Shown here: piece by piece, positions 50,783 through 58,233 of the stretch
How the letters are laid out: every line of letters starts with the position of its first letter
Numbering within the stretch: the first letter of the stretch is position 1
Assembly: GCA_017936125.1 (NCBI GenBank)
Contig: JAGBGE010000016.1
Span: 1 to 58,233, forward strand
Length of the DNA stretch: 58,233 nucleotides
Reading direction: 5' to 3'
DNA from: Clostridia bacterium
GTDB lineage: Bacteria; Bacillota_A; Clostridia; Oscillospirales; CAG-272
Translations under genes and position numbers: made by a program
The notes under the pieces: model-generated
Databases searched by the model: none
Told to the model about the DNA's origin: nothing
What the model saw: the letters and a program-made list of their open reading frames with translations, nothing else

Positions 50783-53404
50783 TTAGATGTTTTTGAGTAT
50801 CTCCTCAGCCTTTGCGAGAGCCTCGGGAATCTTGTCGATATCCTTACCGCCGCCCATTGCAGAATCGGGACGTCCGCCGCCCTTACCGCCGCAGATGGTA
50901 GCAACCTCACGGAGAATGTTGCCTGCGTGTGCGCCTGCCTTGACAGCCTCTGCGCCTGCCGCTACGACGAAGCTGAGCTTTCCGTCTGCAACCGCCGCGA
51001 ATACCGCGACTGCATCGGGGTGCTTTTCCTTTACGCTGTCCGAAAGTCCTCTTGCGGAGTCGGGACGCATATCCACTCTTGCCGCGAGAAGCTTGAACTT
51101 GCCGACAGTCTTGAGTCCTGCGAGGAGAGCCTCAGCCTTTGCGTTCGCAATCTGCGAGTTAGCGCTCTCAAGCTCGCGTCTGAGCTCCTTGATTTCCGCC
51201 TGGAGCGACTCTGCCTTTTTGGCGATGCCGTTAAGATTAGGAGATTTAAGCTCCTTTGCGGTATCACGGATAAGCGCGTCGCGCTCGCCGAGAAGCGAAA
51301 GCACGCCAAGACCTGTCGTACCCTCAATTCTTCTGACGCCTGCGGCAACGCTCGACTCGGAGATAACCTTGAAGAGACCGATATTACCGGTGCTCTCAAC
51401 GTGAGTACCGCCGCAAAGCTCGGTTGATGACGAGCCAATCTTAACGACTCTTACCTCACTGCCGTACTTCTCGCCAAAGAGCGCCATAGCGCCCATCTTC
51501 TTCGCCTCGTCGGGAGTGGTAACAATCGTTTCAGCCTTTTCGGCAACGAGAATATTCTTATTTACAAGAGCCTCAACCTCGGCAATCTCTTCTGCGGTCA
51601 TAGCCGCAAGGTGAGTGAAGTCGAAGCGCACTCTGTGCTCGTCAACGTAAGAGCCTGCCTGCTCAACGTGAGTGCCGAGAACGGCACGCAGAGCCGCCTG
51701 GAGAAGATGCGCCGCGGAGTGATTTCTCTTTATAGCATCACGGCGAGAGGCGTCAATAGAGAGCTTAACCTCATCGCCAACCTTGAGAGTGCCGTTCTCT
51801 ACCTGGCACTCGTGGAGATAGATGCCGTTAGTTTTCTTGGTATCAATAACGGTAAGCGTGGTATCACCGAGAGTGATAACACCGGTGTCGCCAACCTGGC
51901 CGCCGCCCTCACCGTAGAATACGGTCTTATCGGTTACAACCGTGCATTCACCCTCGGAAATCGAGTCAACAGCCTCGTCGCCCGCGAAGATGGAAAGCAC
52001 CTTACCGCAGCACTCATAGTCGGTGTAGCCGAGGAACTCGGTCGCGCCGAGATTCTCAAGAAGCGACTTCGAGGAGTCCGACCAGCCCGAAATATTGCCT
52101 CTTGCTGCTCTTGCTCTCTCTTTCTGCTCGTTCATCAGAGCCGCGAAAGCCTCGTCGTCGATAGAAAGTCCTGCTTCCTCTGCAATCTCACGAGTGAGGT
52201 CAACGGGGAAGCCGAAGGTATCGTAAAGCTTGAATGCATCTGCACCCGAGATAACGCTCTCACCCTTCGCCTTTGCGTCAGCTATAACGCCCGAGAGAAT
52301 GCCAAGACCTGCGTCAATAGTAGCGTTGAAGCGCTCCTCCTCAAGAGTGATAACCTTGAGAATGTAGTCGTACTTCTCGCGAAGCTCGGTGTATGCGCCC
52401 TCGTTCTGCGCAATAACTATCTCGGAGAGTCCCTTGAGGAACATACCGTTTATGCCGAGAAGCTTACCGTGACGGCAAGCACGGCGGATAATTCTACGGA
52501 GAACGTAGCCGCGTCCCTCGTTAGAGGGGATAACACCGTCGCTGATCATAAAGGTTGCACTTCTGGTATGGTCGGTGATAACACGGATAGAAATATCGTC
52601 ATCATTATCCGCGCCGTACTCCTTGCCTGCAATCTCGCAAACACGGTCGAGAAGCGCACGTACGGTATCAACCTCAAAGAGATTGTCCACGCCCTGCATT
52701 ACGCAGGCAAGACGCTCAAGGCCCATACCCGTGTCAATATTCTTCTGCGCAAGCTCAGTGTAATTACCCTTACCGTCGTTGTTGAACTGCGAGAATACGT
52801 TGTTCCATATCTCCATAAATCTGTCGCAGTCGCAGCCGGGCTTACAGTCGGGAGAGCCGCAGCCGTACTTGAGACCTCTGTCGAAGTAAATCTCCGAGCA
52901 GGGACCGCAGGGGCCCGAGCCGTGCTCCCAGAAGTTGTCTGCCTTGCCGAGCTTGACTATATGCGCCTCGGGAACACCGATTTTGTCACGCCAGATAGCG
53001 TACGCCTCGTCGTCGTGCTCATAAACCGAGGGCCAAAGAAGGTCAGCGGGAATCTCGAGAGTCTCGGTAAGGAACTCCCACGCCCACGGAATAGCCTCGT
53101 CCTTGAAGTAATCTCCAAAGGAGAAGTTACCGAGCATCTCGAAATAAGTGCCGTGACGCGCGGTGTGACCAACTCTCTCGAGGTCGGGAGTTCTGATGCA
53201 CTTCTGGCAGGTGCAAACTCTGTGTCTCGGGGGTTCTTCCTCACCCGTGAAGAATTTCTTCATAGGCGCCATACCCGAGTTTATAAGAAGAAGTGATTTA
53301 TCGTTATTGGGAATAAGCGAAAAGCTGCCGAGGCGAAGATGCCCCTTGCTCTCAAAGAAGGAAAGGAATTTTTCTCTGAGGTCATTAAGTGATGTCCATT
53401 TCAT
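50783..53404 (-). CDS. alaS: Alanine-tRNA ligase
   Basis: Charges tRNA-Ala and edits Ser/Gly mischarging. 873 residues: class II catalytic core (1-240), tRNA-binding helical domain, editing domain with NHSAAHLLQAAL and CGGTHVESTG zinc/editing motifs (about 560-665), and the C-terminal oligomerisation/C-Ala domain with GGGRPDSAMGGG. The leader from the predicted promoter is only about 30 bases, so there is no T-box. Head of an operon with pepT. Confidence 0.98.
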   Translation of the reverse strand: MKWTSLNDLREKFLSFFESKGHLRLGSFSLIPNNDKSLLLINSGMAPMKKFFTGEEEPPRHRVCTCQKCIRTPDLERVGHTARHGTYFEMLGNFSFGDYFKDEAIPWAWEFLTETLEIPADLLWPSVYEHDDEAYAIWRDKIGVPEAHIVKLGKADNFWEHGSGPCGPCSEIYFDRGLKYGCGSPDCKPGCDCDRFMEIWNNVFSQFNNDGKGNYTELAQKNIDTGMGLERLACVMQGVDNLFEVDTVRALLDRVCEIAGKEYGADNDDDISIRVITDHTRSATFMISDGVIPSNEGRGYVLRRIIRRACRHGKLLGINGMFLKGLSEIVIAQNEGAYTELREKYDYILKVITLEEERFNATIDAGLGILSGVIADAKAKGESVISGADAFKLYDTFGFPVDLTREIAEEAGLSIDDEAFAALMNEQKERARAARGNISGWSDSSKSLLENLGATEFLGYTDYECCGKVLSIFAGDEAVDSISEGECTVVTDKTVFYGEGGGQVGDTGVITLGDTTLTVIDTKKTNGIYLHECQVENGTLKVGDEVKLSIDASRRDAIKRNHSAAHLLQAALRAVLGTHVEQAGSYVDEHRVRFDFTHLAAMTAEEIAEVEALVNKNILVAEKAETIVTTPDEAKKMGAMALFGEKYGSEVRVVKIGSSSTELCGGTHVESTGNIGLFKVISESSVAAGVRRIEGTTGLGVLSLLGERDALIRDTAKELKSPNLNGIAKKAESLQAEIKELRRELESANSQIANAKAEALLAGLKTVGKFKLLAARVDMRPDSARGLSDSVKEKHPDAVAVFAAVADGKLSFVVAAGAEAVKAGAHAGNILREVATICGGKGGGRPDSAMGGGKDIDKIPEALAKAEEILKNI

Positions 53405-53439
53405 TGTGGAATTTCTCCTAGTTTTATTTTTAACATCTC

Positions 53440-53469
53440 ATTATATCACAGTAAATAATATAAAGTCAA
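53440..53469 (-). promoter_or_regulatory. alaS promoter
   Basis: Minus-strand TTGACT (53469-53464) and TATAAT (53445-53440), spacing 18. Confidence 0.82.
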
Positions 53470-53603
53470 GTACATAAAACAAAAATAAAGGCGGTGTGTA
53501 CAAATTAGACAAAATCATCATTTTCCCCAAGAGGAAAATTCGTCACCAAACCATACTTACAAACAGCGGGGTTTGTGATAGAATCGAATCAGGGAGAGAA
53601 ATA

Positions 53604-53730
53604 GCCTTCCCCAAGATAGGTAGCGTAGCGGCCTGAGAGTGTTGGAAAACGATTGAGTATCGTTTTCCCTTGAAGGTGACCGAGCCACAGCGAGACAAGG
53701 GGGACCACGATAGTGGTGGATGAGGATGAC
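53604..53730. repeat. Dispersed repeat related to the 56.3-kb element
   Basis: Contains GCCTTCCCCAAGA and GGTGGATGAGGATGA, which recur (reverse strand) in 56340-56400, and a perfect hairpin GGAAAACGAT-TGAGT-ATCGTTTTCC (53644-53668). No coding potential. Together with the next two entries it fills the 670-base gap between alaS and the LRR gene. Confidence 0.6.
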
Positions 53731-53803
53731 TGCATTTTACGTTATAAATTCTGCATACGGCGGCAGCAAGCCACCGTCCTACGCGAGAGAGGAAGAAATT
53801 GGG

Positions 53804-53884
53804 TCGATATGCTGCTAAAGGCAGCTCGATATACGCTTTCGCGTTCGATATATTGCCATCGGCAATTCGATATACCCTTCGGGT
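53804..53884. repeat. Tandem array of four TCGATAT-hairpin units
   Basis: Four successive units of TCGATAT plus a small hairpin: GCTGC-TAAAG-GCAGC, ACGC-TTTC-GCGT, ATTGCC-ATC-GGCAAT and ACCC-TTC-GGGT. Unit starts are 53804, 53826, 53845 and 53867. The 7-mer is constant, the stems all differ but are self-complementary. Confidence 0.7.
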
Positions 53885-53924
53885 GAGAGAGGGAGAGAAA
53901 GGAAGAGGGGGACTATAGGGGGTA

Positions 53925-53964
53925 AAGAAAAGAGAAGACAAGAGAAGAAAAGAGAAGACAAGAC
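53925..53964. repeat. Two copies of a 20-bp purine-rich tandem repeat
   Basis: AAGAAAAGAGAAGACAAGAG and AAGAAAAGAGAAGACAAGAC in tandem, in an almost pure A/G tract. Confidence 0.75.
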
Positions 53965-54016
53965 AATATACATTCATACATTCATTAAGCCTTCGGCAGA
54001 AAAACATCGAAATGCC

Positions 54017-54045
54017 TTTACAAATTGACGAGGGTGTGATAAAAT
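54017..54045 (+). promoter_or_regulatory. Promoter of the LRR lipoprotein gene
   Basis: TTTACA (54017-54022) and TAAAAT (54040-54045), spacing 17. Confidence 0.6.
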
Positions 54046-54076
54046 GGATTTAACAATATTTTAAGGAGTACATATT

Positions 54077-56248
54077 ATGAAAAAGCTTTTGGTTTTATCG
54101 GTTATGATTATAGCACTTGCGCTTACACTGACCTCTTGCGAATTACTTTTCCCGCCTCAAGCCTATCAACCTCCTAGGTGTTATGATGAGCAGGGTCTTG
54201 AATTTACATCATACGAAAATGGTACCTGCTATGTCAAGCTTGTGGAAGGTCATTATTATAATTATAGTTATAAGTACAAAGATATTGTAATTCCCGCAGT
54301 CTCGCCTGACGGTGATAAAGTGATTCACATCGGTGAGAATGCGTTCACTAATTCCGAATACCTTACCTCCATAGTAATTCCGGACAGTGTGACTAAAATT
54401 TGCAGTTTCGCATTCTCCGGCTGCGATGGTCTTACCTCTATGGTAATTCCCGATAGCGTGACTGAGATGGGTGCCGCTGTGTTCTTGAATTGCGGAGGTC
54501 TCACCTCCGTGACAATCGGAAAAGGTTTGACCGTTATTGATCGCATTGCTTTTCAGAACTGCGAAAGCCTCTACACTGTGGCAATCCCCGGCAACATAAC
54601 AGTTATTGGTGATGGTGCGTTCAATGGTTGCGAAAACCTTAACTCCGTTATAATGGAGGACGGTGTGACCTATATTGATTCTTCTGCGTTCTCTAATTGC
54701 TACAGCCTCAACTCTGTTGCAATCCCCGACAGCGTGACCGGTATTGGTAGTGGTGCTTTCTTTAAGTGCATCAACCTTAGCTCCGTGATGATTCCCGACA
54801 GCGTGACCAGTATTGGTGAGTATGCTTTTTATTATTGCGACAGCCTTACCAGCATAACCGTTGATTCTAATAACCAACATTACAAGTCCATAGGCGGTAA
54901 TCTGTATACCAAAGACGGTAATACCTTGATTAAATACGCTACCGCTAAAACCAATACCGAATTTACTATACCCGATGGTGTGACTAATATTGGCATTAGC
55001 GCATTCGAAAATTGCAAGAACCTTAGATCTGTTGTGATTCCCGACGGTGTGACCGGTATTAGTGATAGTGCGTTTGAATATTGCACCGGGCTTATTTCTG
55101 TGAAAATCGGCAACGGCGTGACTAGTATTGGTAAACGCGCGTTCGGCGATTGCTCCGGCATTTTATACTTGGAAATTGGCGACAGCGTAACAGATATTGA
55201 TGATTATGCGTTCCAAGGTTGCGACAGCTTTACATCCGTTGTGATTCCCGACAGCGTGACCAGTATTGGTTTAGGGGCGTTCTCCGGTTGCGACAGCCTT
55301 TATAAAATAACGAATAAAGGTGATTTTGATATTGCATTTAATATGTATTTCGGTGGTTATGGAAATATTTCACATTATGCAAAGATTATTATAGATAAAA
55401 AGGGAAACAAAGCCTATAATAACGCCGATACGGTGGAGTATATCGAAACCGAGGATAACTTCCTATTTGAAATTAAGGACGGTAAGTACACGCTTATTGC
55501 ATACTTAGGAACGAACCGCACCGTTACACTTCCCACGGATATTGATGGAAATGAATATGCAATTTATAAAATGCGCGGAGTAATAAACGTTATAATCCCC
55601 GACAGCGTAACTATTATAGGCGATGAAGCGTTCTATGAGTGCTATAGCCTCAACTCTGTGACGATTCCCGATAGCGTAACCGCTATCGGTGATAGTGCGT
55701 TCTATGGTTGCGACAACCTTAACTCTGTGGAAATCGGCAGCGGTGTGACCAGTATTGGTAAATATGCTTTCTATAAGTGCTATAACCTTAGTTCTGTGGT
55801 AATTCCCCATGGCGTGACCAGTATTGGTTGGGGCACGTTCTATGAGTGCAACAGCCTTATCTCCGTGGTAATTCCCCACGGCGTAACCGATATTGATAGG
55901 GAGGCATTCTATGGATGCGAGAGCCTTATATCTGTTGTGATTCCCGATAGCGTGACCTCTTTGGAGCAGGAGGCGTTCTATGGATGCAAGAGCCTTATAT
56001 CTGTTGTGATTCCCGATGGCGTGACCAGTATTGGTTATTCTACGTTTAACGGTTGCACCAGCCTTATAACTGTGGAAATCCCGAGCAGCATGACAAGCAT
56101 TGGTTATTGGGCGTTCAATGAATGCTCCAGCCTTACCGACGTATACTACACCAGCAGCGAGGAAGATTGGGCGAAGATAAATATTGATAATTCCAATGAC
56201 AAGCTCACAGGTGCGACCATTCATTATAATTACGTTCCCGAGGAATAA
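54077..56248 (+). CDS. BspA-like leucine-rich-repeat surface lipoprotein
   Basis: 723 residues, lipobox TLTSC after a standard signal peptide, AAGGAG upstream. Residues about 85-425 and 485-690 are two blocks of 23-residue LRR_5 repeats with the consensus SVVIPDSVTSIGxxAFxxCxSL, about 25 units in total. Between them lies a short non-repeat segment (SHYAKIIIDKKGNKAYNNA). The family is typical of adhesins and ligand-binding proteins in gut and oral bacteria. Repeats differ mainly in the residues after IG and before C, and the DNA is repetitive enough to permit recombination. Monocistronic. Confidence 0.94.
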   Translation: MKKLLVLSVMIIALALTLTSCELLFPPQAYQPPRCYDEQGLEFTSYENGTCYVKLVEGHYYNYSYKYKDIVIPAVSPDGDKVIHIGENAFTNSEYLTSIVIPDSVTKICSFAFSGCDGLTSMVIPDSVTEMGAAVFLNCGGLTSVTIGKGLTVIDRIAFQNCESLYTVAIPGNITVIGDGAFNGCENLNSVIMEDGVTYIDSSAFSNCYSLNSVAIPDSVTGIGSGAFFKCINLSSVMIPDSVTSIGEYAFYYCDSLTSITVDSNNQHYKSIGGNLYTKDGNTLIKYATAKTNTEFTIPDGVTNIGISAFENCKNLRSVVIPDGVTGISDSAFEYCTGLISVKIGNGVTSIGKRAFGDCSGILYLEIGDSVTDIDDYAFQGCDSFTSVVIPDSVTSIGLGAFSGCDSLYKITNKGDFDIAFNMYFGGYGNISHYAKIIIDKKGNKAYNNADTVEYIETEDNFLFEIKDGKYTLIAYLGTNRTVTLPTDIDGNEYAIYKMRGVINVIIPDSVTIIGDEAFYECYSLNSVTIPDSVTAIGDSAFYGCDNLNSVEIGSGVTSIGKYAFYKCYNLSSVVIPHGVTSIGWGTFYECNSLISVVIPHGVTDIDREAFYGCESLISVVIPDSVTSLEQEAFYGCKSLISVVIPDGVTSIGYSTFNGCTSLITVEIPSSMTSIGYWAFNECSSLTDVYYTSSEEDWAKINIDNSNDKLTGATIHYNYVPEE

Positions 56249-56280
56249 AGTAAATTCGAAATTCGGAATTATAATACGTC

Positions 56281-56432
56281 TGTAGGGGACGGCGCCCTCG
56301 ACGTCCCGAGGTTTGAATACTTATAACATTACATAGAGGTCATTTGTTCATCCTCATCCGTCACCTACGGTGACACCTTCCCCTGTCTTGGGGAAGGCTA
56401 TCTATCTGGACGTCTAGGCGCCGTCCCCTACA
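56281..56432. mobile_element. MITE-like element with perfect 16-bp terminal inverted repeats
   Basis: TGTAGGGGACGGCGCC (56281-56296) is the exact reverse complement of GGCGCCGTCCCCTACA (56417-56432); weaker pairing continues inward through GACGTCC. The 152-bp element encodes nothing. A nested core (about 56340-56400) has hairpins GTCACC / GGTGAC and CCTTCCCC / GGGGAAGG and matches the repeat at 53604. No clear target-site duplication is visible, and no transposase is in the window. Confidence 0.7.
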
Positions 56433-56481
56433 AACACATTCAATTGCTGGATAACTTCGGCTAATCGAAAAACAAGCAAAA

Positions 56482-56513
56482 ACAAAAGACCTGCAGTGAT
56501 GCAGGTCTTTTGT
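56482..56513 (-). terminator. Terminator of the 96-residue membrane protein gene
   Basis: ACAAAAGACCTGCA / TGCAGGTCTTTTGT with a four-base loop; on the minus strand the stem runs into TTTTGTTTTTG. Confidence 0.88.
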
Positions 56514-56528
56514 TATAAGAAAATCAAA

Positions 56529-56819
56529 TTATGCAAAAGGTAAAACGTTTCTGAATACTTCAAACTGGTCCTCTCTGAGAATCGGGAACTCGTAATTAAA
56601 ATCAAGCGTGATGCCGAAAACAACTACGAGAACTGCAAGTAAAACCGCAAGCACAAGCGTGATGATAAAAATCGTGCGCGCAAAGGTCTTGACAGGGCCG
56701 TCGGGAATGAGGAAGGCGCAGATGATGAGCGCGAGCTCGCCAATGCCGGGAATCGAGAAGAGAAGCAAAAGTCCGACTCCTGCCCAGAATGATATGTTGT
56801 TATTTGCTAAAGGCTTCAT
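56529..56819 (-). CDS. Small membrane protein, function unknown
   Basis: 96 residues with two or three hydrophobic helices (about 9-38 possibly as a hairpin around PGIG, and 48-71), then a polar C-terminal tail ending NVLPFA. Ribosome binding site GGAGGTATAAT. It has its own terminator and no recognisable family or partner. Confidence 0.7.
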   Translation of the reverse strand: MKPLANNNISFWAGVGLLLLFSIPGIGELALIICAFLIPDGPVKTFARTIFIITLVLAVLLAVLVVVFGITLDFNYEFPILREDQFEVFRNVLPFA

Positions 56820-56900
56820 ATTATACCTCCAAAGGTTAGTGAAATAATTTTAGCACAATAATGCTGCTTTGTCAATATTTTCTTTTTATTTTTATCTCGC

Positions 56901-56929
56901 TTGACTGTCGGACTTTTCTTTGGTATAAT
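56901..56929 (+). promoter_or_regulatory. Promoter of the THUMP methyltransferase gene
   Basis: TTGACT (56901-56906) and TATAAT (56924-56929), spacing 17. Confidence 0.85.
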
Positions 56930-56961
56930 AGAGTAAAAATTCATTTTTCGGAGTTCAGATA

Positions 56962-58092
56962 ATGAAGCTACAACTTGTGGCAACCTGCCTTTTCGGTCTC
57001 GAGCATTTGCTCGGCGAGGAAATTGACGCGCTCGGCTACGAGCGTATCTCGACTATCGACGGCAGAGTTACCTTCGCCGGCGACGAGGAAGCGGTCGCGC
57101 TCTCAAATATATTCCTGCGCTACGCAGAGAGAATATTCATCAAGGTTGGCTCCTTCCGTGCCGAGAGCTTTGAGGAGCTTTTCGAGGGCACACGCGCGCT
57201 GCCCTGGTCGCAGTTTATCGGCAAGGACGATATCTTCCCCGTCAAGGGGCATTCAATAAAATCAAAGCTCTACTCTATCCCCGACTGTCAGGCAATAATC
57301 AAAAAGGCGGTCGTGCGCTCGCTATCCGAGGTCTACGGAATCGCGATTTTCCCCGAGGAAAAGGTTAAGTATCAGATAGAGTTCTTCATACTGAACGATG
57401 AAGCCACGCTGATGATAGACACAACCGGCTCACCTCTGCACAAGCGAGGCTACCGCCGTGAGTCGCTCGGCGCGCCGATAAGAGAAACGCTCGCCGCGGC
57501 TATCGCAGCCACCTCTCGCCCGAGAGATAACGTGCTGCTCTGGGACCCTATGTGCGGCAGCGGTACTATCGCTATCGAGGCGGCAATGCTTATGCGTAAT
57601 ATCGCGCCCGGTCGCAGCCGTTCGTTTATTGCCGAGGAGTTCCCCTTTATTGATAAGAAAATCTGGAAATCGGCACGCGAGGAAGCCTTTGACGTAGAGA
57701 GGGAGAGCGACTTTGAGGTTTTCGCCTCGGACATCGACCCGGCGGCAGTCGCGCTGGCGGAGAAGAACGCAAAGCTCGCGGGCGTTGCCGACACTGTCAA
57801 GGTATTCAGGCAGGACGCAAGAAAAATCTCTGCCGACGGCAGACGCGGCACTATCGTATGCAATCCACCCTACGGCGAGCGTCTCGGTACGATGCGCGAG
57901 GTCGAGCAGCTCTACCGTGAGATTGGCGTTCACTTCCGTTCGCTCGCGCCCTGGCAGGTGTACGTGATAACCTCTCACCCCGCTTTTGAGAAATTCTACG
58001 GCAAGAAGGCAGACAAGGTGCGCAAGCTGTATAACGGAATGATACCCTGCTACCTCTACCAATACTTCAAGAACAACAAAAATCCGATGTGA
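56962..58092 (+). CDS. THUMP-domain class I RNA methyltransferase (YpsC/RlmL-like)
   Basis: SAM-dependent N2-guanine RNA methyltransferase, probably acting on 23S rRNA. 376 residues: ferredoxin-like/THUMP RNA-binding region (1-165), then the Rossmann methyltransferase domain with DPMCGSGTIAIEAA, SDIDPAAVALAEKNAK and catalytic NPPYGERLG near residue 295. It is the short, single-methyltransferase type found in Firmicutes rather than the fused RlmKL. GGAG upstream. Monocistronic with a strong terminator. Confidence 0.93.
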   Translation: MKLQLVATCLFGLEHLLGEEIDALGYERISTIDGRVTFAGDEEAVALSNIFLRYAERIFIKVGSFRAESFEELFEGTRALPWSQFIGKDDIFPVKGHSIKSKLYSIPDCQAIIKKAVVRSLSEVYGIAIFPEEKVKYQIEFFILNDEATLMIDTTGSPLHKRGYRRESLGAPIRETLAAAIAATSRPRDNVLLWDPMCGSGTIAIEAAMLMRNIAPGRSRSFIAEEFPFIDKKIWKSAREEAFDVERESDFEVFASDIDPAAVALAEKNAKLAGVADTVKVFRQDARKISADGRRGTIVCNPPYGERLGTMREVEQLYREIGVHFRSLAPWQVYVITSHPAFEKFYGKKADKVRKLYNGMIPCYLYQYFKNNKNPM

Positions 58093-58161
58093 AATGAGCA
58101 GGGTTGCTAAGGACAGTTATGTTATATAGGAACGCTGAGCATTGCGAAGGGCAAGAGAATT

Positions 58162-58188
58162 GAGAGAAGTTTCGGCTTCTCTCTTTTT
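58162..58188 (+). terminator. Terminator after the methyltransferase gene
   Basis: GAGAGAAG-TTTCGG-CTTCTCTC followed by TTTTTT, set inside a longer outer pairing GGGCAAGA / TCTTGCCC. Confidence 0.9.
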
Positions 58189-58233
58189 TCTTGCCCTTTT
58201 TCTGTTTATGGCGGCACATTCGACTATTAAACC

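Noticed and set aside
53405..53470. T-box leader for alaS
   Set aside because: The predicted leader is about 30 bases and has no AGGGTGGNACC motif.
53804..53964. CRISPR array
   Set aside because: The units are only 18-22 bases with a 7-base constant part and self-complementary variable part; there are no spacers and no cas genes.

Overview
The window looks like a chromosomal segment from a low-to-medium GC, endospore-forming anaerobe of the Bacillota, class Clostridia, probably a gut-associated uncultured lineage. The evidence is mixed: strong AAGGAG-type ribosome binding sites and TTGACA/TATAAT promoters, a SpoVAF/GerA germination protein, a flavodiiron protein next to a rubredoxin, a Re-type citrate synthase, and large cysteine-repeat and BspA-like surface lipoproteins. 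This is inferred from gene content; no marker gene fixes the genus.

Layout. 0-2.6 kb (+): a truncated KtrB, KtrA, and an AT-rich alpha/beta hydrolase. 2.6-7.9 kb (-): one compact operon, Re-citrate synthase > FCD-GntR regulator > aconitase > isocitrate dehydrogenase, i.e. the whole route from oxaloacetate and acetyl-CoA to 2-oxoglutarate, with a consensus promoter and a TTGTATACAA operator. 8-11.6 kb (-): two coupled radical SAM proteins and an HtrA-like lipoprotein protease. 11.7-17.6 kb (-): acyl-CoA synthetase with a long foldable leader, tadA, a CPBP protease, RNase R and SecG. 17.7-21.7 kb: a GPH-type sugar symporter, a divergent ribbon-helix-helix / 52-residue gene pair, and SpoVAF with a small membrane protein.

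21.7-34.5 kb (-) is the most distinctive region. Its first gene encodes a membrane-anchored XRE regulator whose extracellular part carries the same modules as the secreted lipoproteins that follow. Then come two lipoproteins, a small membrane protein, a domain-swapped GH3 glycosidase anchored at both ends, and a 1259-residue cysteine-repeat lipoprotein. A perfect 18-bp palindrome overlaps the predicted promoter. I read this as a cell-surface carbohydrate sensing and degradation locus controlled by a one-component transmembrane regulator.

34.5-36 kb holds a long non-coding AT-rich stretch, a set of tRNA-terminator-derived repeats, and tRNA-Glu and tRNA-Met. 36-37.7 kb (+) is a lipoprotein with DxNDDG/CDYC repeats. 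37.8-46.5 kb (-) is housekeeping: coaD, rsmD, uvrC, HPr, a polymerase/ligase-like membrane protein, trmD, rimM, an unusually long RNase III with two dsRNA-binding domains, and an AEC transporter. 46.6-48.4 kb (+): flavodiiron protein and rubredoxin, an oxygen-defence pair. 48.5-53.4 kb (-): an acyltransferase-3 protein, pepT, alaS. 53.4-56.5 kb: a repeat-rich spacer, a BspA-like LRR lipoprotein, and a MITE-like element with perfect 16-bp terminal inverted repeats. 56.5-58.2 kb: a small membrane protein and a THUMP-domain RNA methyltransferase.

No CRISPR array, prophage, transposase or rRNA gene was seen. Long open frames antisense to the surface-protein genes are compositional shadows.
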